Shown piece after piece: positions 38,502 to 48,440 of a stretch of 64,000 nucleotides of DNA (the stretch's first letter is position 1; each line of letters opens with the position of its first letter). The notes below the pieces were generated by a model. The model was not told the origin of the DNA, did not search any database, and was given only the letters and a program-made list of their open reading frames with translations. Origin of the DNA: Edaphovirga cremea (GTDB lineage Bacteria > Pseudomonadota > Gammaproteobacteria > Enterobacterales > Enterobacteriaceae); contig NZ_QOVA01000007.1 of the NCBI RefSeq assembly GCF_003332275.1, forward strand, positions 1 through 64,000, read 5' to 3'. A program made the translations under genes and the position numbers.

Positions 38502-39509
38502 TTACACGTTGTAGAACGCTCTGTACCACGCCACAAAGCGCGCAATACCTTCATCAACGCTCGTCTGCGGTTTAAAGCCTATCGCCTCGTACAGGGGCTG
38601 TGTGTCAGCACTGGTCTCAAGGACATCACCCGGTTGCATCGGCATCAGATTCTTAGTCGCCGTAATACCCAGCGCACGCTCCAGTGCGCTTATGTATTCC
38701 ATTAATTTGACCGGCTGACTATTACCGATATTATACACCCGATATGGCGCTGAACTGGACGCAGCTGAACCCTGTTCCACTGTCCAATTTTTATCAATTG
38801 TTGGAATTACTGACAGCAGGCGCACGATAGCCTCGGCAATATCATCGATGTAAGTAAAGTCACGGCGCATTTCACCGTGGTTATATACATCAATGCTTTC
38901 TCCGGAAAGTATGGCTTTAGTGAATTTAAACAGAGCCATATCCGGACGTCCCCACGGACCATATACAGTAAAGAAGCGTAATCCTGTCGTAGGTAAATTG
39001 TAAAGATGCGAATAAGTATGTGACATCAGTTCATTCGCTTTCTTTGTTGCCGCATAAAGCGAAACGGGATGATCGACAGAATCATCCGTGGCGAAAGGCA
39101 TTTTCCGGTTAAGACCATATACTGAACTTGACGACGCATACAGCAGATGCCCAACCTTATTATGGCGGCACCCTTCCAATACATTGAGGTGGCCCACTAA
39201 ATTCGAATCCGCATAGGCTAACGGATTTTCGAGCGAATAACGTACACCCGCCTGCGCGCCCAAATGGATAACCCGCTGGAATTGCTGTGCTGCAAATAAG
39301 TCGGCCATCCCCTGACGGTCAGCCAAATCAAGTTTAATGAAGGTAAAATCAGAATTAGTCTCAAGCCGTCCCAATCGGGCGAGCTTCAAATTGACATCAT
39401 AGTAATCGTTAAGGTTATCGATACCGACAACCTTATGGCCTGCATCAAGCAGGCGCTCCGTTACGTGATAACCAATAAATCCTGCCGCACCGGTCACCAG
39501 AAAATTCAT
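38502..39509 (-). CDS. UDP-glucuronate 4-epimerase (NAD-dependent, GalE-like)
   Basis: 335 residues of the extended short-chain dehydrogenase family. NAD-binding TGAAGFIG at residues 6-13; catalytic SSSSVYG near 126-132 and Tyr152/Lys156 in SLYAATKKAN. The TVYGPWGRPDMALFKF segment is typical of UDP-glucuronate epimerases (Cap1J/LpsL/Uge type), which turn UDP-glucuronate into UDP-galacturonate for capsule or LPS. It is 12 bp downstream of UDP-glucose dehydrogenase, which makes its substrate, so the two form one pathway unit. Confidence 0.9.
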   Translation of the reverse strand: MNFLVTGAAGFIGYHVTERLLDAGHKVVGIDNLNDYYDVNLKLARLGRLETNSDFTFIKLDLADRQGMADLFAAQQFQRVIHLGAQAGVRYSLENPLAYADSNLVGHLNVLEGCRHNKVGHLLYASSSSVYGLNRKMPFATDDSVDHPVSLYAATKKANELMSHTYSHLYNLPTTGLRFFTVYGPWGRPDMALFKFTKAILSGESIDVYNHGEMRRDFTYIDDIAEAIVRLLSVIPTIDKNWTVEQGSAASSSAPYRVYNIGNSQPVKLMEYISALERALGITATKNLMPMQPGDVLETSADTQPLYEAIGFKPQTSVDEGIARFVAWYRAFYNV

Positions 39510-39521
39510 AGCCTCAGCCTC

Positions 39522-40865
39522 TTAACGTTCCTGATTAATCGATGCTCCGCGGCCAATACCATAATAAGTAAAGCCACGTTTCGCCAAACGCTCTGGATCG
39601 AATAGATTGCGACCATCAAAAATAATGGGTTGTTTGAGCGCAGACTTAATCACATCAAAATCAGGGGCGCGGAAGTTCTGCCATTCAGTACAAATCACCA
39701 ATGCATCGGCACCTTGCAATGCCGCTTCTTTGGTGCCCATTAGTTTCAGATCCTCGCGGTGGCCATAAATACGCTGAGTTTCATCCATCGCTTCCGGATC
39801 AAACGCCTGGATTTGTGCACCCGCTTCCCACAAGGTTTCCATTAATACGCGGCTGGACGCTTCACGCATATCATCGGTATTCGGTTTGAATGCCAGGCCC
39901 CACAGTGCAAACGTTTTGCCCTTCAGGTCATTACCAAATTCACCTTTGATGAATTGGCTCAGCTTATATTTCTGCTGATAGTTCACTTGTTCAACGGCTT
40001 GCAGGAGCTTAGGCTGGTAGCCGATATTCTCCGCAGTGCGAATCAGCGCCTGAACGTCTTTCGGGAAACAGGAACCGCCGTAGCCGCAGCCTGGATAGAT
40101 AAAGTGATAACCAATACGTGAATCAGAGCCGATACCTTGACGCACTTTTTCAACATCCGCGCCAAGTAACTCAGCCAGATTGGCAATTTCATTCATAAAG
40201 CTGATTTTGGTCGCCAGCATACAGTTGGCAGCATATTTGGTCAGTTCAGCACTGCGAACATCCATCAGGATCATACGATCGTGATTACGGTTGAACGGCT
40301 CATAAAGTTCACGGATAGGTTCGATGGCTGCCGGATTATCTGTACCGATGACAATACGCTCAGGACGCATGCAGTCAGCCACTGCCGCGCCCTCTTTCAG
40401 GAATTCAGGGTTAGAGACCACATCAAACTCAACATTGCTGCCACGTTGCTTCAGCGTCTCTTCCATCACGGCACGAACTTTATCTGCCGTGCCCACCGGG
40501 ACAGTGGACTTATCAATAACAACTTTACGGTCGGTCATGTACTGAGCGATCGTTTTGGCAACGGCGGTCACATATTTGAGGTCAGCGGAACCATCTTCAT
40601 CGGGAGGTGTACCTACGGCGATGAACTGGATCGTACCGTGAGCCACACCGGCTTGCGCATCGGTAGTGAAATGAAGGCGACCGGCTTCGAAGTTTTGCTG
40701 AACCAAAGGCGTCAAACCCGGCTCATAAATCGGGATAATCCCTTTTTTGAGGTTTTCTACTTTGTGTGCATCAACATCGATACATAACACATCGTGACCA
40801 ACTTCAGCTAATACGGCAGCCTGGACCAAGCCGACATAGCCAATACCAAAAACTGTTACTTTCAT
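39522..40865 (-). CDS. ugd: UDP-glucose 6-dehydrogenase
   Basis: 447 residues. NAD-binding GIGYVG at 7-12; catalytic Lys210 in LTKYAAN and Cys266 in [12 protein letters not shown]; the C-terminal domain holds [16 protein letters not shown]. It oxidises UDP-glucose to UDP-glucuronate. It belongs to the 447-residue group (as in Pseudomonas and Serratia), longer than the 388-residue E. coli Ugd. It is the first gene of the two-gene unit with the epimerase, in the place where E. coli has galU. Confidence 0.95.
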   Translation of the reverse strand: MKVTVFGIGYVGLVQAAVLAEVGHDVLCIDVDAHKVENLKKGIIPIYEPGLTPLVQQNFEAGRLHFTTDAQAGVAHGTIQFIAVGTPPDEDGSADLKYVTAVAKTIAQYMTDRKVVIDKSTVPVGTADKVRAVMEETLKQRGSNVEFDVVSNPEFLKEGAAVADCMRPERIVIGTDNPAAIEPIRELYEPFNRNHDRMILMDVRSAELTKYAANCMLATKISFMNEIANLAELLGADVEKVRQGIGSDSRIGYHFIYPGCGYGGSCFPKDVQALIRTAENIGYQPKLLQAVEQVNYQQKYKLSQFIKGEFGNDLKGKTFALWGLAFKPNTDDMREASSRVLMETLWEAGAQIQAFDPEAMDETQRIYGHREDLKLMGTKEAALQGADALVICTEWQNFRAPDFDVIKSALKQPIIFDGRNLFDPERLAKRGFTYYGIGRGASINQER

Positions 40866-41296
40866 GGGAAAATCCTAGTTTTTAAAATTGAAGAACAAAT
40901 TAAATGTAGAGATGATTCTTTTCTGCGCGTCATTGACGGGATTTGATTCTGTCATTATCCAACTAAACCCACATTGTGCAAAAGCCAAAATCGGGCAATT
41001 CGGATTATCTTTAGCCAAATGTACACTACCCCGCTCAATTACTTGCACACCAAAATGATCCTAATGCCGCCGTCAGTCTCTTTTGGCTAATTGAATCAGA
41101 CATTAAGTCTGGGTCAGCCACGCTCATATATTGAGCAATTGCAGCATGACACTTAATTAATCTTGCGAGTATACCATTTTGATCCAGCAAGGTTTATTCA
41201 ATACAACTGTTTGGTAAATTTTAAGATAATTACCCGGGTTTTCTCCGCGGTCTTATGGAAAAGCGTCATGGGGGTAAGAGCGGGATGTGAACTGCA
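40866..41296 (-). other. Intergenic region between rssB and ugd
   Basis: 431 bp without a gene on either strand. It holds a GCTCA/TGAGC hairpin near 41124-41138 and AT-rich stretches that could carry the ugd promoter. No galU remnant was found by eye. Confidence 0.4.
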
Positions 41297-42313
41297 CTAC
41301 TCATCAGCGGAAAGCATTAATCTCAAGCGACCACCAGCACCCCATATCTGGCACTGCCAGGCGTCACAACGTTGACTAATCTGATTCGAATACGTTGCAC
41401 CCAACGTCCCCAAAGGGACACCGTTGCTCAATTGGATCTGGTTTTCATCGGTATTGATGGTGGCATGCAAACCCGCGGAGACCAAAATCAGGTTTTTATA
41501 TTCGGCATGGTAATAACCCAACAGCAAGGGGAATTGTCCTTCCAGATGTGCCTGACGCAATAACTGGTTCACCTGTTTTAATACCGTCGACATGTGCGGC
41601 AGACGCTGGCGCTGATTGGTCAGGTGATCGCGTAATAAGCCGCTGAATATTGCTCTGAGCAATAATGCTGCCAAAACACCGTTTTCCGAGGCACGAGTGA
41701 CATCAAGACAATAGAATGCCAAGTCGTTGGAGGATAAAGCCGCAATATCAAGGACCAAACCGGGTTGCTCTGCCATGGTCAACTGACGATAGTTAATCCG
41801 GCAGTTGGCCAGCGTTTGCTGCACCGGGGGCTGCAGTTGCTTCAATAACCTGGCCGCCTCTTCCGGATTTTGGCAAAGTGCCGACCAATCCTGGATCAGA
41901 TCGTTTTTCTCAATCGCCTGTGAAGTAAACAGATTGGGGTAAAGTGCCGCAAGCAAGGCTTCGCGCAAACGGTTAAGATCGGCGAGCGGTTTCAATAACA
42001 CATCTTCTACACCCAATCGCAATACCTGGGCGATATCGCTCATGTTGTCCGTCGCGGAGATAATCACAATGGGGATTTTATTGCCTTGCAGGCGCAGGTT
42101 CTCAACGAGCTCTATTCCACCCATTTCAGGCATGGCAAGATCGCAGAGGATCAGATCCGGTGGCTGGTCTTCAACGGCTGATAGCGCCTCAAGACCGTTT
42201 ACCGCTTCGCTCGTCGTCGCACCAAGGGAAGTGAGGTAGCCAGCAAGCACAGAGCGGAATACCGCTTCATCCTCAACGATCAGAATATGCTTGCTTGTTA
42301 ACGGTTTGTCCAT
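41297..42313 (-). CDS. rssB: RssB, response regulator and adaptor for RpoS proteolysis
   Basis: 338 residues (E. coli 337). The N-terminal receiver domain has phospho-acceptor Asp58 in LILCDLAMPEMGG, acidic residues EDE near 14-16, and Lys in VLLKPL near 108. The C-terminal half is a degenerate PP2C-like phosphatase domain (about 150-338). RssB hands sigma-S to ClpXP. Upstream rssA is a deleted pseudogene here. Confidence 0.95.
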   Translation of the reverse strand: MDKPLTSKHILIVEDEAVFRSVLAGYLTSLGATTSEAVNGLEALSAVEDQPPDLILCDLAMPEMGGIELVENLRLQGNKIPIVIISATDNMSDIAQVLRLGVEDVLLKPLADLNRLREALLAALYPNLFTSQAIEKNDLIQDWSALCQNPEEAARLLKQLQPPVQQTLANCRINYRQLTMAEQPGLVLDIAALSSNDLAFYCLDVTRASENGVLAALLLRAIFSGLLRDHLTNQRQRLPHMSTVLKQVNQLLRQAHLEGQFPLLLGYYHAEYKNLILVSAGLHATINTDENQIQLSNGVPLGTLGATYSNQISQRCDAWQCQIWGAGGRLRLMLSADE

Positions 42314-42408
42314 CAGGCCCCCTCACGGTCACTCATGTAATAGTGGCCTAAAAAGTGCGTTTCCGCTTGCCTGAATTGTCAGCAGGTTATGGTTTTGCAC
42401 AAAAAAAC

Positions 42409-42676
42409 TCACAAATGTCTATTTTTGATTAAGGGTAAAAGCCGATCGCGTTGTTTTTCAACGGCCACTCTTCCCGCTTCGATCGCTTCATCTTCACGAT
42501 GAAAATCCAGTCGTGAGATCTACGGGCAAAATGGTTGAATCAAGACATCCGACAGAGCATCCGGCAACAACATCAATGTCGATGCCCATCTCTTTCAGCA
42601 TGTTAATCACACCAATGTGTGCCCATCCCCTCGCTGCACCAGAACCTAATGCTAAACCAACTTTTACCTGTCGCAT
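42409..42676 (-). pseudogene. rssA: rssA, internal deletion pseudogene
   Basis: The start ([20 protein letters not shown] ... DVVAGCSVG) is the patatin-like N-terminus of RssA, about 43 codons. It runs directly into the RssA C-terminus in another frame: LIQPFCP, a TAG where Gln is expected, then [10 protein letters not shown] and later RLLPLIKNR. About 200 codons in the middle are missing, including the catalytic Asp region; the junction lies near 42545. The deletion, frame change and nonsense codon agree that no active protein is made. In E. coli rssA and rssB form one operon. Confidence 0.93.
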
Positions 42677-42840
42677 GCTGTTTTTGTGCTTTCATCCTTA
42701 TAAACTCCCCATCCGGGAGTCGACTGATGCGCTAAAGACCGCCAGTTACGTTGTCAGCGGGTGATATTGTTAGGTAACATAGGCCCCTTTCACATTCACG
42801 GCTGCGGTCACTATGCTTGCGCCGCAAATCAGGAGTTGCT

Positions 42841-43305
42841 TTGACACAGCCATGCCCTTGCGGCAGCACCTTACCTTTTTCCGAGTGCTGCAAACCGTAC
42901 CTGAGTGGTCAGAAAAACGCCACCACGCCCGGCATATTAATGCGTTCCCGCTACACTGCTTATGTCACAAAAGATGTCGATTACCTGATCGCCAGTTGGC
43001 ATCCAGACTGCGGGGCGGAGAAATGGCGTAACAGCATTCTTGAAAGTTTCACACAGACTATGTGGTTGGATCTACGAATTTTGTCTGAAATTGCGGGGTC
43101 CCACGATCGGGAGGGCTTTGTCGAGTTCAGTGCCCGCTATCAGGAAGGTTCATCCAATAAAGTTAGCGTGATGCATGAACGGTCACGCTTTATTCAGTTG
43201 AATGAACGCTGGTACTATATTGATGGCATCCACCCACAATCAGGCAGGAATGATCCCTGCCCTTGTGGTTCTGGAAAAAAATATAAGAAGTGTTGTGGTC
43301 AGTAA
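42841..43305 (+). CDS. ychJ: YchJ, SEC-C zinc-motif protein (UPF0225)
   Basis: 154 residues from TTG at 42841. This start is chosen because AGGAG stands 5 nt upstream and the sequence then begins (M)TQPCPCGS, as the E. coli protein does. Two SEC-C motifs are visible: [13 protein letters not shown] at the N-terminus and [15 protein letters not shown] at the end, with an NTF2-like middle domain. Function is unknown. It stands between rssA and purU, as in E. coli. Confidence 0.92.
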   Translation: MTQPCPCGSTLPFSECCKPYLSGQKNATTPGILMRSRYTAYVTKDVDYLIASWHPDCGAEKWRNSILESFTQTMWLDLRILSEIAGSHDREGFVEFSARYQEGSSNKVSVMHERSRFIQLNERWYYIDGIHPQSGRNDPCPCGSGKKYKKCCGQ

Positions 43306-43365
43306 ATGTTGATACACAACACACTGAAATTATCGTAACGCCCTGGACAGGACTAAGACACGCCA

Positions 43366-44214
43366 ATGCAACACCAACATGTACAAAGAAAGGTATTACG
43401 CACGATTTGCCCCGATGCAAAAGGGTTGATCGCCAAAATTACCAACATCTGTTACAAGCACCAATTAAACATTGTGCAAAATAATGAATTTGTGGATCAC
43501 CGCACGGGTCGCTTTTTCATGCGCACCGAATTGGAAGGTATCTTCAACGACACCACGCTGTTGCAGGATTTGGATGATGCTTTACCGCAGGGTTCCATCA
43601 GAGAATTACACAGCGCGGGCCGCCGCCGCATTGTTGTTCTGGTGACCAAAGAGGCGCATTGTCTGGGCGATCTGTTGATGAAAAGCGCCTATGGTGGCCT
43701 CGATGTAGAAATCGCCGCTGTCATCGGCAACCATGAAACCTTGAAAGTGCTGGTCGAACGTTTTGATATTCCGTTCCAACTGGTCAGCCATGAGGGTCTC
43801 ACCCGCGAAGAACACGATCGGCAGATGATTGAGCAGATCGATCAATATCAGCCTGACTATGTGGTTCTGGCGAAATACATGCGCGTTCTGACGCCGGGTT
43901 TTGTACAACATTACCCGAACCAGATTATCAATATCCATCACTCCTTCCTGCCAGCCTTTATCGGCGCACGTCCTTATCATCAGGCGTACGAGCGTGGCGT
44001 GAAGATTATCGGTGCAACGGCGCACTATGTGAATGACAGTCTGGATGAGGGACCGATCATTATGCAGGACGTGATTAATGTCGATCACACCTATGCTGCG
44101 GAAGATATGATGCGAGCAGGCCGCGATGTTGAGAAAAATGTTTTGAGCCGCGCGCTGTATCTGGTTCTCACACAGCGGGTATTTGTCTATGGAAACCGCA
44201 CGGTAATTCTATAA
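43366..44214 (+). CDS. purU: Formyltetrahydrofolate deformylase
   Basis: 282 residues (E. coli 280). The N-terminal ACT domain (about 8-90: RTICPDAKGLIAKITNIC) senses methionine and glycine in E. coli. The C-terminal formyltransferase-type domain carries NIHHSFLPAFIGARPYHQA and the catalytic Asp in HYVNDSLDEGPI. It hydrolyses 10-formyl-THF to formate and THF, supplying formate to PurT. It stands just upstream of tRNA-Tyr, as in E. coli. Confidence 0.96.
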   Translation: MQHQHVQRKVLRTICPDAKGLIAKITNICYKHQLNIVQNNEFVDHRTGRFFMRTELEGIFNDTTLLQDLDDALPQGSIRELHSAGRRRIVVLVTKEAHCLGDLLMKSAYGGLDVEIAAVIGNHETLKVLVERFDIPFQLVSHEGLTREEHDRQMIEQIDQYQPDYVVLAKYMRVLTPGFVQHYPNQIINIHHSFLPAFIGARPYHQAYERGVKIIGATAHYVNDSLDEGPIIMQDVINVDHTYAAEDMMRAGRDVEKNVLSRALYLVLTQRVFVYGNRTVIL

Positions 44215-44302
44215 AAAGCGGTTGGCGATGCTGGATTTTGTACAGGTAAACATCGCCCCGCGCAAAAAAACGGCAATCAAATCAATTTCTTCATCACAAG
44301 TC

Positions 44303-44330
44303 TTTACAGAGGCGTTTCATTTGATATGAT
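44303..44330 (+). promoter_or_regulatory. tyrT-type stable-RNA promoter
   Basis: TTTACA (44303-44308), a 16-bp spacer and TATGAT (44325-44330), followed by the GC-rich discriminator GCGCCCCGC. The stretch from TTTGATATGATGCGCCCCGC is the same as in E. coli tyrT as I recall it, so growth-rate and stringent control are expected. Confidence 0.9.
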
Positions 44331-44371
44331 GCGCCCCGCTTAGCAAGACTCTAGGCGAAAGCAAGGCCAGT

Positions 44372-44437
<66 letters not shown>

Positions 44438-44456
<19 letters not shown>

Positions 44457-44980
44457 TTTCAAACGTGCTTCACTTCCGATAACTTCCCTTTCACGTCCAT
44501 ATTCCCGTTGGGGAAGGATGAGAAGCTTCGACCAAGGTTCGAGCCGAGCGCAGCGAGACAGCGTTGCGAAGCAACGACCCGAAGGGCGAGGAACGAAGTG
44601 ACGAGTAATCCTTCCCCCACCACCATTTCAAACGTGCTTTACTTCCCGATAATTTCCCTTTCCATCCATATTCCCGTTGGGGAAGGATGAGAAGCTTCGA
44701 CCAAGGTTCGAGCCGAGCGCAGCGAGACAGCGTTGCGAAGCAACGACCCGAAGGGCGAGGAACGCAGTGACGAGTAATCCTTCCCCCACCACCATTTCAA
44801 ATGTACTTCACTTCCGATAACTTCCTTTCACGTCCATATTCCCGTTGGGGAAGGATGAGAAGCTTCGACCAAGGTTCGAGCCGAGCGCAGCGAGACAGCG
44901 TTGCGAAGCAACGACCCGAAGGGCGAGGAGCGAAGTGACGAGTAATCCTTCCCCCACCACCATTTCAAACGTATTTTACT
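44438..44980 (+). repeat. Three tandem ~169-bp rtT-like repeats carrying the tRNA-Tyr 3' end
   Basis: Units start at 44438, 44607, 44776 and a truncated fourth at 44944 (periods 169, 169, 168). Each begins with the last 19 nt of the tRNA (AATCCTTCCCCCACCACCA) and contains a short hairpin CGTTGC-GAA-GCAACG (44562-44576 in the first). This is the arrangement of the rtT repeats after E. coli tyrT. They differ by a few substitutions, so they are old but kept similar. The period of 169 is not a multiple of three, so the Arg-rich frames through them are unlikely to be protein genes. Confidence 0.9.
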
Positions 44981-44999
44981 TCCCACTCTCAGCTACACA

Positions 45000-46055
45000 T
45001 CATTTCTTCTCAGCTTTCTGCATAGTCTGTTTAATTTGCCCAATCAGTTCGCGGCGGAAATCCCCTAACCGCGGTTTATCGTCGTCGAGCCACGGCAACG
45101 GGCGGCATAACTCCATCGCCTTGATACCCAAACGCGCCGTCAATAATCCCGCCCCGATCCCTTGCGCAGCCCGCGCAGAGAGACGCGCAGCCAGATCCTG
45201 GGACATCCAGTCCATCCCGACTTCACGCACCAATTCCGATGCCCCGGCAAACGCAATATTCAGCAAAACCAATCTGAAAAGTCGCAACCGGCTGAAATAG
45301 CCCAGCTCAATGCCGTAAAGCATCGCAATACGATTCACCAAACGAATATTGCGCCAGGCAATAAAAGCCATATCAACCAGAGCCAGCGGGCTGACCGCAA
45401 TCATCAACGCAGACTCAGCGGCGTAGCGGCTAATCTCACGACGCGCCTGAATATCCAATGCAGGCTGTACCAGCCTGGCGTACAGCGCGACAACTTCCCG
45501 ATCGTTATGCGTGTCATGGAGCGAGGCCAGCCAGCGCTGCAATGCCGGGTGACTCTGATCCAATCCGGCCTGACGCGCCAATTTTTCACAAAACTCGCGC
45601 CCTTTGCCCAAACCATGGCTATGAAGCAAATCACGGGCAATATCGCGTTCCTCAGCGCGCAGCCGTAACCGATATAACCGCCGCCATTCGGTCACCAATG
45701 AACCGACGCCTGCCAGCACAATCATACCGCCCGCTACCGTCGCGCCCAACGCAGTCCAATCCTGCGTCACCCACGCCTGATGAACCCATTGCACCCCTTG
45801 TGCGACCACGCTTAGTCCAAACAATGCCAATCCGGCGTTGACCATTTTTCGCCACACGCTGCGGCGGGGTTTTAGCGCGCGCATAATGATGCCTTCTGCA
45901 CGCCCTTCTTCCTGCTCAGCCTCAATTTCTGGCGCAACAGGATAAAAATTTTCAGCTTCATGCGGCTCGAAGGTCTGGCCTGCACGTAAGATCGGCTCTT
46001 TTGGCACGTCTAAAGGCTGTTCAAAATCGATACGCGGTTTTAAAGGTTCGCTCAT
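45000..46055 (-). CDS. ycjF: YcjF, DUF697 inner membrane protein
   Basis: 351 residues. The N-terminal cytoplasmic part has [19 protein letters not shown]. Two membrane helices occur near 68-90 and 98-120, and the C-terminal DUF697 domain contains [20 protein letters not shown]. Function is unknown; it goes with YcjX and the phage-shock operon. Its start overlaps the ycjX stop by 4 bp. Confidence 0.93.
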   Translation of the reverse strand: MSEPLKPRIDFEQPLDVPKEPILRAGQTFEPHEAENFYPVAPEIEAEQEEGRAEGIIMRALKPRRSVWRKMVNAGLALFGLSVVAQGVQWVHQAWVTQDWTALGATVAGGMIVLAGVGSLVTEWRRLYRLRLRAEERDIARDLLHSHGLGKGREFCEKLARQAGLDQSHPALQRWLASLHDTHNDREVVALYARLVQPALDIQARREISRYAAESALMIAVSPLALVDMAFIAWRNIRLVNRIAMLYGIELGYFSRLRLFRLVLLNIAFAGASELVREVGMDWMSQDLAARLSARAAQGIGAGLLTARLGIKAMELCRPLPWLDDDKPRLGDFRRELIGQIKQTMQKAEKK

Positions 46056-47449
46056 CGCAACTTATCTCCCAATAAAAACTCCATGACCGAATCCAGCCGG
46101 ATATGGGGCAACGGTGTATCTACGCTCATTTGCTGCGGACGAAATTGATCAAAATGAAATCCCTGCTTCTGCCAAAACGCTACGCCCGGCAAACGTGCCG
46201 GTACTTCACCGGGAAACACGGTCAACGGCGCGCCATCTTCCAGGCGATGACCTTTCAAGGCAGGAATGCGTTGCCCCTGATGTTCAACCATGCCACTTTC
46301 TGTCGCCTGTACGGAAGCGAGCCCCACGCAGTCCATGCTGATACCCTCAAAGGCGGCATTCTGCCAAGCTTCCTGAACCAATTGCTGCAAGAGCGACACC
46401 AGATTGGCGTGTTGATCCCCGGTAATATGGTCCGCCTTGGTTGCCGCAAACATCAACTTATCAATGCACGGTGAAAATAATCGACGGAAAAGCGTCCGTT
46501 TGCCGTAATGAAAGCTCTGCATCAACTGCGTCAACGCCAGCCGCATATCGTTGAACGCCTGGGGACCACTGTTCAGCGGTTGCAGGCAGTCAACAAGGAC
46601 AATCTGCCGATCAAAACGGACAAAATGCTCTTTATAAAAACCCTTCACGATCGACTGGCAATAATAGTTGAAGCGCTCACGCAACATACCGATATTGGAA
46701 TGTTTATCGGCTTGTGCCAGTCGCGATTCGCCGAGCGTATTAACGTCGGGCCACGGGAAAAACTGCAGTGCCGGTGCCCCGGCCTGATCGCCCGGCAGCA
46801 CAAAACGTCCTGGCTGAATAAAATGCAGCCCTTCTTTTTTACAGCGCAGCAGATAATCGGTGTAGGCCTGGGCAATCGCTGCCAATTGATTCTCGTCGGC
46901 TGGCGCAAACGGATCGCACTGCTGACAAAGCGCCAACCAGGGCTTGGCCCATTCGGCGCGATCGCCCTGTAGCAAACCCGACATCTGCCGTGACCAGTCG
47001 AGGTAATTCTGCTCAAGCATCGGTAAATCCAACAGCCACTCGCCGGGATAATCGACAATCTCCAAATAGAGTGTCGACGTATCTTTGATATGCCGTAACA
47101 ACGACTCTCCGGAACGGTAACGTATCGCCAGGCGAATTTCACTCACGCCACGCGTCGGTGTCGGCCATGCGGGAGGAGTACCATAAAGGGAGGCCAAACC
47201 TTCGTCGTAGGTAAAACGGGAGATACCCAAATCGCGCTGCGGCACACGCTTCACACCCAGCACACGCTCTTCGCGCGCAGCAGAAAACAGCGGCAAGCGT
47301 GCTCCGCTGTGAACGTGAAGGAGTTGATTGACCAGTGCTGTTATAAATGCCGTTTTTCCGCTGCGGCTCAGACCGGTCACGGCGATTCTCAGGTGACGAT
47401 CCATACCGCGGTTAACTAATGAGCTGAGTTCATTTTGTAATCTTTTCAT
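46052..47449 (-). CDS. ycjX: YcjX, DUF463 P-loop NTPase of the psp regulon
   Basis: 465 residues from ATG at 47447-47449 ([20 protein letters not shown]), the start that matches E. coli; longer in-frame starts overlap pspD more. P-loop GLSRSGKT near residue 25 and [12 protein letters not shown] near 110 mark this GTPase-like family. PspF induces it under envelope stress in E. coli. Here it follows pspD with a 20-bp overlap, placing it in the psp operon. Confidence 0.94.
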   Translation of the reverse strand: MKRLQNELSSLVNRGMDRHLRIAVTGLSRSGKTAFITALVNQLLHVHSGARLPLFSAAREERVLGVKRVPQRDLGISRFTYDEGLASLYGTPPAWPTPTRGVSEIRLAIRYRSGESLLRHIKDTSTLYLEIVDYPGEWLLDLPMLEQNYLDWSRQMSGLLQGDRAEWAKPWLALCQQCDPFAPADENQLAAIAQAYTDYLLRCKKEGLHFIQPGRFVLPGDQAGAPALQFFPWPDVNTLGESRLAQADKHSNIGMLRERFNYYCQSIVKGFYKEHFVRFDRQIVLVDCLQPLNSGPQAFNDMRLALTQLMQSFHYGKRTLFRRLFSPCIDKLMFAATKADHITGDQHANLVSLLQQLVQEAWQNAAFEGISMDCVGLASVQATESGMVEHQGQRIPALKGHRLEDGAPLTVFPGEVPARLPGVAFWQKQGFHFDQFRPQQMSVDTPLPHIRLDSVMEFLLGDKLR

Positions 47450-47672
47450 TGCTCTCCTTCGCGAAACGACCAAATACCCGGTTAAGGCCACGCCTCAACA
47501 ACGGTTCAAGAATCAATGCCAGTAAAAAACGTAGCGGCCCGTGCCTTACCGCGCCCAAAAGACGCGTTGCGACACCCGCCGGACCGTAACTCAGGGCGAG
47601 CATCAGGCACAAGCGTGCCACTTTTTTCAGTACTCGTCCGTTACGTGGAGCGGTTTGAGTGTAATAAGACAT
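47430..47672 (-). CDS. pspD: Phage shock protein D
   Basis: 80 residues (E. coli 73). The central segment LCLMLALSYGPAGVATRLLG and the following LLALILEPLLRRGLNRV are the PspD signature, a short peripheral membrane protein. Its role is minor and poorly known. It lies between pspC and ycjX; a hairpin in the pspC-pspD gap (47732-47752) may tune expression. Confidence 0.85.
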   Translation of the reverse strand: MSYYTQTAPRNGRVLKKVARLCLMLALSYGPAGVATRLLGAVRHGPLRFLLALILEPLLRRGLNRVFGRFAKESNEKITK

Positions 47673-47731
47673 GGCGTTTTCACCGTGAAGTGCGTTTCAA
47701 TTTAGCGAAAAGTACGCTTAAAGGGCCATTA

Positions 47732-47752
47732 CCTGCCCGGCTTACCGGCAGG
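47732..47752 (-). repeat. Hairpin between pspC and pspD
   Basis: CCTGCC (47732-47737) pairs with GGCAGG (47747-47752), with further GG/CC pairing inside. No T run follows. It probably protects the pspABC message or attenuates pspD-ycjXF. Confidence 0.5.
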
Positions 47753-47782
47753 CAATGACGTTATTGTACCTGTGCGGGGCAA

Positions 47783-48145
47783 CTACAAATGGCGAAAGCG
47801 ACTGCGTACACCGAAAGTTTCTGACGTCACGTAGCGCTCAACATCACGCAGGCGCTGTTCGCTGGCACGTAACTGCCGATCGGCCTCGTTCAGCAGTTGA
47901 TGCGATGTCACGGTGTGGTGTTCATCGGCAAATCGGCTGGCTGGTGCTGCCTCAAGCACAAAGCTCAAAATGATATAGGCAGCAATGGTGAATATAAACA
48001 GTCCAAAGAATAGCGACAGCACGACAATGATTCGCACTAATTTGACAGGGACATCAAAGTAGTGGGCGATACCAGCGCAAATGCCTTTCACCATGCCTTC
48101 TTCTGGAACGCGGTACAGTTTTTTATTCGCCAGTGAGTAGGTCAT
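47783..48145 (-). CDS. pspC: Phage shock protein C, PspC-domain membrane regulator
   Basis: 120 residues from ATG at 48143-48145, which overlaps the pspB stop (TAATG). The PspC domain is seen: KKLYRVPEEGMVKGICAGIAHYF then a membrane helix (VRIIVVLSLFFGLFIF...). The C-terminal leucine-zipper-like helix ends YVTSETFGVRSRFRHL. With PspB it senses inner-membrane stress and releases PspA from PspF. Confidence 0.94.
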   Translation of the reverse strand: MTYSLANKKLYRVPEEGMVKGICAGIAHYFDVPVKLVRIIVVLSLFFGLFIFTIAAYIILSFVLEAAPASRFADEHHTVTSHQLLNEADRQLRASEQRLRDVERYVTSETFGVRSRFRHL

Positions 48146-48372
48146 TATGACTGTCTCCAATTCGGATGTTCAGCATCAAGAATCTCTTCCAACGCCTGAA
48201 TACGATCGCGCATACGCGTTGCATCGCGCGTAAGTTGGGTCAATTGCTGCATTTCCTGCTGACTAAGCTGTGTGCCATTCTGCTGGCGGCTGCTGTAATG
48301 TAACCAGAGCCAAATAGGCGCGACAAACAACGCAAAAATAGTTAGCGGAATGGCCAAGAACAGAGCGCTCAT
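48145..48372 (-). CDS. pspB: Phage shock protein B
   Basis: 75 residues. N-terminal membrane helix (LFLAIPLTIFALFVAPIWLW) then a charged helix (MQQLTQLTRDATRMRDRIQ). It partners PspC in stress sensing. It lies 68 bp after pspA. Confidence 0.95.
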   Translation of the reverse strand: MSALFLAIPLTIFALFVAPIWLWLHYSSRQQNGTQLSQQEMQQLTQLTRDATRMRDRIQALEEILDAEHPNWRQS

Positions 48373-48440
48373 TTCATCTCCTTCAATTTATTATGCGGTC
48401 GTGTGGGGGTTACCGCCGTAGCGGCAACCCGATACGCCAT

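Noticed and set aside
44224-44257. GGCGATG/CATCGCC stem as purU terminator
   Set aside because: Long 20-nt loop and followed by an A run instead of Ts; not a convincing terminator.
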